A stretch of DNA of 64,000 bases from contig CAZIPC010000003.1 in NCBI GenBank assembly GCA_964541155.1, forward strand, positions 257,390-321,389, written 5' to 3'. Under the pieces are notes generated by a model. That model saw only the letters and a list, made by a program, of their open reading frames with translations. It was not told the DNA's origin and did no database searches. The position numbers and the translations under genes are program-made. Shown here piece by piece: positions 8,995 to 16,982 of this stretch (within the stretch, counting starts at the first letter, position 1; each line of letters opens with the position of its first letter). Source of the stretch: UBA4416 sp964541155 (lineage in GTDB: Bacteria; Bacteroidota; Bacteroidia; B-17B0; Aurantibacillaceae).

Positions 8995-11103
8995 ATGATA
9001 CATTCTTTTTTAGATACTCCAATAGGGTACCTTAAGGGTATTGGTCCTCAGCGGGCCGAAGTGTTGCAAAATGAATTATTTATTTTTACATACAAAGATT
9101 TATTAACTCATTATCCTTTTAGATATGTTGACAGATCGCAATTTCATAGCATTAAAGATATCAATGAAGATTCTGCATATTATCAATTAAGAGGATATAT
9201 TATTGAAATTGATTTTGTAGGAGAGAAACGAACAAAGCGCTTAGTTGCCAAATTTAAAGACAGTTCAGGAATAATAGAATTGGTTTGGTTTCAAGGAGCT
9301 AAATGGATGGCAGAGAAGCTAAAATCAAATTCAGAATATATTGTTTATGGGAAAGCTACAGCATTTATGGGACGTTTTAATATGGCACATCCCGAAATAC
9401 AAGTAGTAACTCCCGAAATATTAGTCAATCAATCTTCATTTCAATCTGTTTATAATAGTACCGAAAAATTAAAATTTAGAAATTTAGATAGCGATGGCAT
9501 TCGTAAATGTTTAAGAGTATTAACATTACAACTTAATGAACACACAGTTCAAGAAACGTTAACGCAATCAATTATTCAAGATTTTAAATTATTATCAAAG
9601 CTTGATGCATTAAGGCAAATTCATTTTCCAGATTCTAAAGAATTACTAGATAAGGCTAAGTTTAGATTAAAATTTGAAGAATTATTTTTTGTTCAGTTAA
9701 AATTATTAAGAAGTAATTTAGTTCGTCATCAAATTACTCAAGGCTTTATTTTTAGTAAAGTAGGCGATGCTTTTAATAATTTTTATAATTATCATTTACC
9801 ATTTCAATTAACTAATGCTCAAAAACGTGTTGTAAAAGAAATTAGAGTTGATATGGGATCGGGAAAACAAATGAGTAGATTGGTGCAAGGAGATGTAGGA
9901 AGTGGTAAAACCCTAGTTGCATTATTAAGCATGTTATTGGCTATTGATAATGGTTATCAAGCTTGTTTAATGGCTCCTACAGAAATATTAGCGAAGCAGC
10001 ATTTCGAAACTATATCAGAATTATTACAACCAATGGGATTAAATGTTGCTTTATTAACAGGTTCTTCTAAAACAAAAGCGCGAAAAGAGTTACATCTTGG
10101 TTTAGAATCTGGAACGATTCATATTTTAATTGGTACCCATGCACTTATAGAAGATGTGGTTGTATTTAAAAATTTAGGGTTAGTGGTTATTGATGAACAA
10201 CATCGTTTTGGTGTTGCTCAGCGAGGCAAAATGCACAAGAAAAATACACAACCCCCGCATGTATTAATTATGACAGCTACACCAATTCCCAGAACATTAG
10301 CAATGACACTGTATGGAGATTTAGATACTTCTGTGATTGATGAATTACCGCCTGGACGAAAACCAATTACTACTATGCATTTTATGGAAAGTCAACGCCT
10401 GCGGTTAATTGGCTTCATGAAAGAACAAATAGCATTAGGCAGACAAGTTTACGTTGTGTATCCCTTAATTCAAGAAAGTGAAAAAATGGATTACCAAAAT
10501 TTAGAGAGAGGATATGATGCCTTACTTCATGATTTTCAACCACCACATTATCAAATTAGTATAGTACATGGTAAATTAACAGCTCAGCAAAAAGAATTTG
10601 AGATGCAACGTTTTATTAAACACGAAACCCAAATTATGGTAGCAACTACTGTGATTGAGGTTGGTGTTAATATTCCAAATGCCTCTGTAATGGTTATCGA
10701 AAGTGCTGAACGTTTTGGATTATCTCAGCTTCATCAGTTAAGAGGTAGGGTAGGGCGAGGGGCTGACAAATCTTATTGTGTATTGATGACATCTTATAAA
10801 TTAGGAGCCGATAGTAAATTAAGAATGGAAACTATGGTAAGAACAAATGATGGCTTTGAAATTAGTGAAGTAGATTTAAAATTAAGGGGCCCTGGAGATT
10901 TAGATGGAACGCAACAAAGCGGAGTAATGGATTTAAAAATTGCAGATTTAGCCCATGATGGACAAATTTTAACGCTAGCTCGTTCAGCTGCTCAAGCCAT
11001 ATTAAATGAAGATCCAAATTTAACAACAGCTCAAAATCAGTTACTAGTTAATCAATTACAAATACAAGGAAAAACTAGATCTTCTTGGAGTAAAATAGGA
11101 TAA
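8995..11103 (+). CDS. recG: ATP-dependent DNA helicase RecG
   Basis: RecG remodels stalled forks and Holliday junctions. The 702-residue protein has the N-terminal wedge/OB-fold domain (LKGIGPQRAE, YPFRYVDRS), Walker A GDVGSGKT (about 299-306), a DEQH box (about 400), the TATPIPRT motif and the C-terminal helicase lobe with QLRGRVGRG. The length fits the family. An ATG at 8974 is in frame, but the promoter box at 8982-8989 lies downstream of it and RecG proteins begin near F-L-D-T-P, so 8995 is taken. It converges on bshB1. Confidence 0.96.
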   Translation: MIHSFLDTPIGYLKGIGPQRAEVLQNELFIFTYKDLLTHYPFRYVDRSQFHSIKDINEDSAYYQLRGYIIEIDFVGEKRTKRLVAKFKDSSGIIELVWFQGAKWMAEKLKSNSEYIVYGKATAFMGRFNMAHPEIQVVTPEILVNQSSFQSVYNSTEKLKFRNLDSDGIRKCLRVLTLQLNEHTVQETLTQSIIQDFKLLSKLDALRQIHFPDSKELLDKAKFRLKFEELFFVQLKLLRSNLVRHQITQGFIFSKVGDAFNNFYNYHLPFQLTNAQKRVVKEIRVDMGSGKQMSRLVQGDVGSGKTLVALLSMLLAIDNGYQACLMAPTEILAKQHFETISELLQPMGLNVALLTGSSKTKARKELHLGLESGTIHILIGTHALIEDVVVFKNLGLVVIDEQHRFGVAQRGKMHKKNTQPPHVLIMTATPIPRTLAMTLYGDLDTSVIDELPPGRKPITTMHFMESQRLRLIGFMKEQIALGRQVYVVYPLIQESEKMDYQNLERGYDALLHDFQPPHYQISIVHGKLTAQQKEFEMQRFIKHETQIMVATTVIEVGVNIPNASVMVIESAERFGLSQLHQLRGRVGRGADKSYCVLMTSYKLGADSKLRMETMVRTNDGFEISEVDLKLRGPGDLDGTQQSGVMDLKIADLAHDGQILTLARSAAQAILNEDPNLTTAQNQLLVNQLQIQGKTRSSWSKIG

Positions 11104-11128
11104 TCAATTTTAATTATAAATTGTAAAA

Positions 11129-11845
11129 TTACCTCAAATCAAATAAATTTTCAACACCTATATAACGGTTTACGGTAAACCCTTCTGCGTAGTTGCAATT
11201 AATGGCTCTACCAAAAATATTGTTTTTTGATTTTACAGATTCCATAAAATTTTTAGTTGAAATAGGAGTTTCAGGCTCTGTTGAAGTTGGATTGAAAAAT
11301 TGAGACGAATACGCTAGTATTGATTCCATTTTTTTATCCATGAAATCGGTAATATCTACTACAAAATCAGGTTCTACAAAATTATCTTGTATATAATGGT
11401 ATACCGCTTTAGGTCGCCAAGCAGTTTGTAATGTGTTATTTTCAAATGTTTTTATTTTTACTAAACCACTATAAAAACAAGCGTCGGCAGTTAATTTTGC
11501 AGCTCTTCCATGGTCAGGATGTCTATCGGTTATGGCATTACATAAAATAATCTCTGGCTGATATTTTCTAATAATTTCAATTATTTTTCTTTGATTTTCT
11601 TCGTTGTTTTCAAAAAAACCGTCTGCCATATCTAGTTGCTCTCTAATACTAACACCTAAAATTTCTGCCGCTTTAGTAGCTTCTTGAGTTCTTAATGTTG
11701 CATTGCCACGTGTACCTAATTCTCCTCTTGTTAAATCCAATATTCCTACTTTCTTTTGTAAAGAAATATGTTTTAAAATAGTTCCAGACGCTGATAATTC
11801 AACATCATCAGGATGAACTCCAATGGCTAATATATCTAATTTCAT
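11129..11845 (-). CDS. bshB1: Bacillithiol biosynthesis deacetylase BshB1
   Basis: A PIG-L/LmbE-type zinc deacetylase that removes the acetyl group from GlcNAc-malate in bacillithiol synthesis. The metal-binding motif GVHPDDVE (H11, D13, D14) and the second-shell RHPDHGR motif (109-112 core) are both intact, and the 238-residue length is that of BshB1. The call implies that the organism uses bacillithiol as a low-molecular-weight thiol. The other bsh genes are not in the window. Confidence 0.9.
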   Translation of the reverse strand: MKLDILAIGVHPDDVELSASGTILKHISLQKKVGILDLTRGELGTRGNATLRTQEATKAAEILGVSIREQLDMADGFFENNEENQRKIIEIIRKYQPEIILCNAITDRHPDHGRAAKLTADACFYSGLVKIKTFENNTLQTAWRPKAVYHYIQDNFVEPDFVVDITDFMDKKMESILAYSSQFFNPTSTEPETPISTKNFMESVKSKNNIFGRAINCNYAEGFTVNRYIGVENLFDLR

Positions 11846-11999
11846 GTTGTTGTATTTACAATTGATGTTAAATCAATGAGTTGTAAAGTTATTTATTTTA
11901 TCTCGTCTTTAAAAGCTATTACTTTTAAAGTTTTTTAGGGGCAACACAATAAATCATATAGCCCTACGTTTTTTGCTTATAATAACCTAAAAACTGCCT

Positions 12000-12185
12000 A
12001 TGCGAAAAACATCTACTCTTGTTACTGAATTATTAAAAAACCATACCAATACGCCTCAAAAATCAAGTTTTGATGCCAATTTAGAACCCTCAGACGTATT
12101 AATTGATAAGATACTCAATTATTCAAAATCATTAACCATTAAAAAGTCTAATACTCTAGGGTTTATTGAGCTTATGGCCAATTAA
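12000..12185 (+). CDS. Small protein of unknown function
   Basis: A 61-residue frame starting with ATG (MRKTSTLVTELL) whose composition is protein-like (basic N-terminus, SSFDANLEPSDVLIDKIL, then NTLGFIELMAN). I do not recognise a family. It sits alone between bshB1 and the E2 gene in the same direction as the latter. Its ending close to a hydrophobic tail and the absence of an overlapping longer gene make it a likely real small gene. Confidence 0.5.
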   Translation: MRKTSTLVTELLKNHTNTPQKSSFDANLEPSDVLIDKILNYSKSLTIKKSNTLGFIELMAN

Positions 12186-12250
12186 AAGCTATATTTATTA
12201 AGTTTTAAACTAAATTGAGTCATTGGTAATAAATTCTTAATTAATAAAAT

Positions 12251-12280
12251 TTGTGTAATAGCTATATTACTTTAATTTTG
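12251..12280 (+). promoter_or_regulatory. Promoter of the E2 acyltransferase gene
   Basis: TTG at 12251-12253, a 19-base spacer and TAATTTTG at 12273-12280 give a full Bacteroidota -33/-7 promoter, 22 bases before the ATG at 12303. Confidence 0.65.
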
Positions 12281-12302
12281 TGCCTTACATTATCTAGTAA
12301 AA

Positions 12303-13643
12303 ATGGCTCAATTTGAATTAACAATGCCCAAAATGGGCGAAAGTGTTGCCGAAGCAACAATTATAAAATGGACTAAAAACGAAGGAGATTCGATTAAAAT
12401 TGATGAAACTGTTTTAGAAATAGCAACTGATAAGGTTGATTCAGAAATTCCTTCACCTTTTGAAGGAACGTTAGTTAAAAAGTTATTTAATGAAAATGAC
12501 GTTGTTCAAGTGGGCGCCGTTATAGCTATTATTTCTTCTGATTCTAGCGCAACAGTTACTGAAACTCCAAAAACAGCTGCTCCAGTTCAAGCTGTAGCAA
12601 GTCATGTAGCTCCTTCATCAATAACTTCTCCAACTCAAACTACAGATTTTAGTAGTTCAGATAAATTTTATTCTCCTTTAGTTAAAAGTATAGCAAAAGA
12701 AGAAGGTATATCTATAACAGAGCTAGATAGTATTAAAGGAACAGGGCAAGACGGTAGAGTTACAAAAGCAGATATCTTAGCCTATTTACCAACTCGTAAT
12801 GCACAAACTTCTGCACCTATTGCGGTTGCCGAAAAATCAACACCTACTCCAGCAGCTGCAAATAAATCATCAATTGGGGTTCCAGATCATACAATTTTAG
12901 TTCAACGCCCTGCTGTATCAGTAGGTGCTGGTGATGAAATTATTGAAATGGATCGTATGCGTAAAATCATTGCTGATAATATGGTAATGAGTAAGCATGT
13001 TTCGCCACATGTTACCTCTTTTGTTGAGGCTGATGTTACAAATATGGTGCAATGGAGAGAAAAAGTTAAAAAAGATTTTGAAAAACGCGAAGGAGAAAAA
13101 ATTACATTTACGCCTTTATTTATTGAGTGTGTAGCTAAAGCAATTAAAGATTATCCAATGATAAACGTATCGGTTGATCAAACTAGTACTAAAATCATTA
13201 AACGCAAAAATATAAATGTAGGAATGGCAACAGCTTTACCTACAGGAAATTTAATAGTGCCAGTTATTAAAAATGCTGATCAAAAAAATTTAGTTGGCAT
13301 TACTAAAGATGTGAATGGATTAGCTTCTAGAGCTAGAGCTAATAAATTATCTCCAGACGAAATACAAGGTGGTACATTTACTTTAACAAACGTTGGTGGT
13401 TTTGGTAATGTAATGGGAACTCCAATTATTATGCAACCTCAAGTGGCTATTTTGGCAGTTGGAACAATTAAAAAGAAACCAGCAGTTATTGAAACTCCTC
13501 AAGGAGATGTAATAGGAATTAGACATTTTATGTTCTTATCATTATCATATGATCATCGAGTTGTAGATGGCTCTTTGGGTGGAAGTTTTTTAAGAAGGGT
13601 AGCCGATTATATGGAAAACTGGGATGTAACCAGAACTTCATAA
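12303..13643 (+). CDS. 2-oxo acid dehydrogenase E2 component (dihydrolipoamide acyltransferase)
   Basis: The core acyltransferase of a pyruvate/2-oxoglutarate/branched-chain dehydrogenase complex. One lipoyl domain (1-76) carries the target lysine K44 in TDKVD; a Pro/Ala/Thr-rich linker follows; the E1/E3-binding domain lies at about 120-160 (SPLVKSIAKEEGI, GTGQDGRVTKADI); and the catalytic domain ends with HRVVDG (H418, D422). Length 446. No E1 or E3 gene is adjacent, so which complex it serves is open; a branched-chain or 2-oxoglutarate role is as likely as pyruvate. A strong terminator follows. Confidence 0.9.
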   Translation: MAQFELTMPKMGESVAEATIIKWTKNEGDSIKIDETVLEIATDKVDSEIPSPFEGTLVKKLFNENDVVQVGAVIAIISSDSSATVTETPKTAAPVQAVASHVAPSSITSPTQTTDFSSSDKFYSPLVKSIAKEEGISITELDSIKGTGQDGRVTKADILAYLPTRNAQTSAPIAVAEKSTPTPAAANKSSIGVPDHTILVQRPAVSVGAGDEIIEMDRMRKIIADNMVMSKHVSPHVTSFVEADVTNMVQWREKVKKDFEKREGEKITFTPLFIECVAKAIKDYPMINVSVDQTSTKIIKRKNINVGMATALPTGNLIVPVIKNADQKNLVGITKDVNGLASRARANKLSPDEIQGGTFTLTNVGGFGNVMGTPIIMQPQVAILAVGTIKKKPAVIETPQGDVIGIRHFMFLSLSYDHRVVDGSLGGSFLRRVADYMENWDVTRTS

Positions 13644-13662
13644 TTTAGGATCATTTCTATAT

Positions 13663-13691
13663 AAAAAAACCCGCACTTAGCGGGTTTTTTT
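13663..13691 (+). terminator. Rho-independent terminator after the E2 gene
   Basis: CCCGC (13670-13674), five-base loop, GCGGG (13680-13684), flanked by A7 and followed by T7. It begins about 20 bases after the E2 stop codon. Confidence 0.9.
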
Positions 13692-13726
13692 ATGCTTAAA
13701 ACAATGGGTTTTTATAATAAATGTGT

Positions 13727-13734
13727 TATTTTTG
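13727..13734 (+). promoter_or_regulatory. -7 box (TATTTTTG) of the TPR/PD40 gene
   Basis: TATTTTTG 24 bases before the ATG at 13759 and after the E2 terminator. No clear -33 TTG. It supports the ATG at 13759 over an earlier TTG at 13741. Confidence 0.45.
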
Positions 13735-13758
13735 TTTTAATTGTTAAACCTAATTATA

Positions 13759-15393
13759 ATGAAAAAGAACTATTCTTTATTTCTAGTGCTATTTCTATGT
13801 GTTTTTTTGACACAGGCACAGGTGCTTAAAAATAAGTATTCTGATTATTTTAAAGAGGGAGTGTTTTTAATAGAAGAAGACAATTACAACATGGCACTCA
13901 AATATTTTTTAGAAGCCTATCAATTAGATTCAGTATCAGCTAATATCAATTATTATGTAGGTTTGTGTTATTTAAATACAGCTACTCATAAACCATATGC
14001 CGAAAAATATTTAGCAAAAGCAACTACATCTATTTCTAAAAAGTATAAAATGGGAGATCCAGCAGAAACAGCAGTGCCAGGAATAGCTTATTTTTACTAT
14101 TCAAAAGCTTTGCATGTTAATTATAAATTTGATGAAGCGCTTTTTCAATTAACTATTTATAACGAGTATTATGCACACGATAATGAATCTAAAAAACAAG
14201 CAGATTTTTTAAAATCTCAATTATTGTATGCTAAGGAATTAAAGTCTGCTCCAATGAATATTAAAATTGAAAATTTTGGAGATAGTGTAAATAGCCCTTA
14301 TTCTGATTATAGCCCAGTATTAAGTGCTGATGAGTCAACATTAATTTATACAAGAAGAAAACAAGTTTCTACCAATGGAGATAAATTGTCTAATGATTCA
14401 TATTATGATGATATTGTTATTTCATATAAAAAAGAAAATGGAAAGTGGACTTCTCCAAAATCTATTTCGCAATACATAAATACAATTGGTAATGAGGGCT
14501 CAATTAATTTATCTGCAGATGGGCAAACTTTAATTGTGTACCAAGATTTAGGTTCTGGGAATGGGGGAGATTTATATTACAGTAATTGGGATGGTAAAGA
14601 GTGGAGTACTTTACAAAGCTTTGGTTCAGATATTAATACTCAATATTGGGAACCTCATGCCTGTGTAAGTTCAGATAACAATACACTTTACTTTGTTTCT
14701 GACAGACCTGGTGGATATGGGGGAAGAGACATTTACAGATGTGTTAAATTACCAAATGGTAATTGGAGTAAAGCTTATAATGTTGGACCAACTATAAATA
14801 CAAAATATGACGAGGATGGCCCATTTCTTCACCCAGATGGCAAAACCTTTATTTTTTCTTCAAATGGCCACAAGTCAATGGGAGGCTTTGATATCTTTTT
14901 CTCAACAATATTAAATGAGAAACAATTTTCTGAACCACAAAACATGGGATATCCAATTAATACAACAGATGATGATGTGTTTTTTGTAACGTCGTTAGAT
15001 GGAAAAAGAGGATATTTTTCATCAGGAGCACCAGGAGGTTATGGAGATAAAGATATTTATAAAATGATTATTATAGATGAAAAAGAAACAACTCCATTTG
15101 CCTTATTTAAAGGGTTTATTGTGCCAGAAAATGATGAGAAAATGCCAGATATGTTAGAGATTTTAATAAAAAATAAAGCAACTTCTACTATTGTAGGTCG
15201 TTATAAGCCTAAGGAAAATGGATCGTTTATAACTATATTAGATGTTAATCATTATTACAATTTCTCGTATCAAATTAAAGGACAAGAATTTTATAATGAA
15301 GATGTGTTTGTGTCAAGTGAGCTAGCTTACCAAGAAATAAAAAAAGAGATTTACCTTAATCCGGTTAATGTATTTTGCATTTTAAAAAAATAA
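13759..15393 (+). CDS. TPR and PD40 beta-propeller envelope protein
   Basis: A 544-residue exported protein. A signal peptide (FLVLFLCVFLTQAQ) is followed by a TPR-like helical part (about 25-145, with NYYVGLCYLN and YFYYSKALHV) and then WD40-like PD40 repeats (YSPVLSADESTLIYTRR, NLSADGQTLIVYQ, VSSDNNTLYFVSDRPGG, HPDGKTFIFSSNG, LDGKRGYFSS), forming a propeller. This layout resembles PorE-like proteins, but the C-terminal OmpA peptidoglycan-binding domain is missing; instead there is a short carboxypeptidase-regulatory-like beta domain. It may be a T9SS-associated or gliding accessory protein, which is inferred from architecture only. Confidence 0.75.
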   Translation: MKKNYSLFLVLFLCVFLTQAQVLKNKYSDYFKEGVFLIEEDNYNMALKYFLEAYQLDSVSANINYYVGLCYLNTATHKPYAEKYLAKATTSISKKYKMGDPAETAVPGIAYFYYSKALHVNYKFDEALFQLTIYNEYYAHDNESKKQADFLKSQLLYAKELKSAPMNIKIENFGDSVNSPYSDYSPVLSADESTLIYTRRKQVSTNGDKLSNDSYYDDIVISYKKENGKWTSPKSISQYINTIGNEGSINLSADGQTLIVYQDLGSGNGGDLYYSNWDGKEWSTLQSFGSDINTQYWEPHACVSSDNNTLYFVSDRPGGYGGRDIYRCVKLPNGNWSKAYNVGPTINTKYDEDGPFLHPDGKTFIFSSNGHKSMGGFDIFFSTILNEKQFSEPQNMGYPINTTDDDVFFVTSLDGKRGYFSSGAPGGYGDKDIYKMIIIDEKETTPFALFKGFIVPENDEKMPDMLEILIKNKATSTIVGRYKPKENGSFITILDVNHYYNFSYQIKGQEFYNEDVFVSSELAYQEIKKEIYLNPVNVFCILKK

Positions 15394-15466
15394 GTTACTT
15401 ATTTTTAAACTAGCATATTTTTTAATTACTAATAGATATATAATAGTTTAAAAAAATACCTTCCTT

Positions 15467-15499
15467 TTGTAGTCTAGTATTTTTGTTTTAATACCTTTG
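15467..15499 (+). promoter_or_regulatory. Promoter of the SAM methyltransferase gene
   Basis: TTG at 15467-15469 and TACCTTTG at 15492-15499 (22-base spacer). A second box, TATTTTTG, lies at 15478-15485. The TACCTTTG box ends six bases before the ATG at 15506, so the message from it should be leaderless. Confidence 0.5.
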
Positions 15500-15505
15500 T
15501 AATCT

Positions 15506-16237
15506 ATGCAAAAAGAGTGGTTTTCTTCTTGGTTTGATACATCTTACTATCATATATTATATAAAAATAGAGATTATTCGGAAGCGGCTTTATTTATTGA
15601 TAATATAACACAATTTTTGAAATTAAAAGATGATTCGATATGTTGGGATTTATGCTGTGGAAAAGGTAGACACAGCATTTATTTAAATAAAAAAGGGTAT
15701 CAAGTTGTAGGAACAGATTTATCGCAGCAAAGCATATTAGAGGCTAACAAACATAGGAATAATTTATTAGAGTTTCATCAGCACGATATGCGTGAGTTAT
15801 TTAAAACAAATTTTTTTGATGTTGTATTTAATATATTTACAAGTTTTGGTTACTTTAACACAAAACAAGATGATGTGAGTGTATTTAATTCGGTACAACA
15901 GGCATTAAAATCAAACGGTTATTTCGTATTTGATTATTTAAATTCTAATTACATTAAACAAACATTAGTAGATAAGGACATAAAAGTAATTGATGGGATT
16001 GAATTTTTAATTTCGAAAAAAATAGAAAACAATACTATTATTAAAAGCATTGATTTTGAAGATAAAGGACAAGTTTTTCATTTTGAAGAGCATGTTAAAT
16101 TATTTGATAAATCCTATTTTGAAAATTTAGCAAAAGAGTGTAATTTAACTTTGTTAAACACATTTGGAAATTATCAGTTAAAAGAATTTGATATTCATAC
16201 ATCGCCACGTTTAATTTTAGTTTTACAAAAAAAATGA
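15506..16237 (+). CDS. Class I SAM-dependent methyltransferase
   Basis: A 243-residue Rossmann methyltransferase with SAM loop WDLCCGKGRHSIYL (about 49-62), the acidic GTDLSQQSI motif and the NIFTSFGYF motif seen in the Bacteroidota methyltransferase_11/25 group. The substrate is unknown. Its stop overlaps the start of the ZIP transporter gene (ATGA), making it the first gene of an operon with the ZIP transporter and priA. Confidence 0.85.
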   Translation: MQKEWFSSWFDTSYYHILYKNRDYSEAALFIDNITQFLKLKDDSICWDLCCGKGRHSIYLNKKGYQVVGTDLSQQSILEANKHRNNLLEFHQHDMRELFKTNFFDVVFNIFTSFGYFNTKQDDVSVFNSVQQALKSNGYFVFDYLNSNYIKQTLVDKDIKVIDGIEFLISKKIENNTIIKSIDFEDKGQVFHFEEHVKLFDKSYFENLAKECNLTLLNTFGNYQLKEFDIHTSPRLILVLQKK

Positions 16238-16980
16238 GTCTTTGGTTATTAACAGTAGTATTATGTTTACCAATTTTAATAATTGGGTTAATTTTTTTGT
16301 CGTTAAAAATTAAGGCTCAAAATTTAAGATTTTTATTAGCATTTAGCGCGGCCTATTTATTTGCCATTTCGGTTACTCATTTATTACCCGAGTGTTATGA
16401 AGGCAATCATGCAAAAACTATAGGATTATTTATTTTAATAGGTTTTTTTATCCAAATTGTATTAGAATACTTTAGTGCAGGTATAGAACATGGGCATACG
16501 CATGCGCACTCCCATTCATGTGAAAAGCATTTGCCACTTGGTATGATTGCTGGACTTTATTTGCATTCGTTATTAGAAGGATTACCTATTTATCAAAGCG
16601 GAATTATAGAAGTTAATTCACATGCTGTATTATCTACTCAGCAATCATTAGTATTTGGTATTACAATTCATAATATTCCAATTGCAATTGCCTTTGTTAC
16701 ATTATTACTCGATCATCAAACCTCTAAACTTAAAACATTTTTATTATTACTTGGATTTGCTTTAATGGCACCATTAGGATGTTTAATTAGTTATATATTA
16801 AATTCGATAGGTGTGCAAAACTACGATGGGTTTTTAAAGTTATCATTTGCCGTAGTGATAGGTATTTTTCTTCATATATCAACGGCTATTATGTTTGAAA
16901 CTGGCGAAAATCATCGATATAACTTAGCTAAAATTATATCAATGATTGCGGGTGTATCTTTAGCAGCCTTAATTAGTTAA
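16234..16980 (+). CDS. ZIP family metal transporter
   Basis: A 248-residue membrane protein with about eight transmembrane segments. ZIP hallmarks are HLLPE (about 49-53), a His-rich cytoplasmic loop (HGHTHAHSHS, about 85-94), the metal-site helix LYLHSLLEGLP, and ITIHNIPIAIAF. It should import zinc, iron or related divalent metals. The gene overlaps the methyltransferase gene by four bases and lies two bases before priA, so all three are co-transcribed. Confidence 0.88.
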   Translation: MSLWLLTVVLCLPILIIGLIFLSLKIKAQNLRFLLAFSAAYLFAISVTHLLPECYEGNHAKTIGLFILIGFFIQIVLEYFSAGIEHGHTHAHSHSCEKHLPLGMIAGLYLHSLLEGLPIYQSGIIEVNSHAVLSTQQSLVFGITIHNIPIAIAFVTLLLDHQTSKLKTFLLLLGFALMAPLGCLISYILNSIGVQNYDGFLKLSFAVVIGIFLHISTAIMFETGENHRYNLAKIISMIAGVSLAALIS

Positions 16981-16982
16981 TA

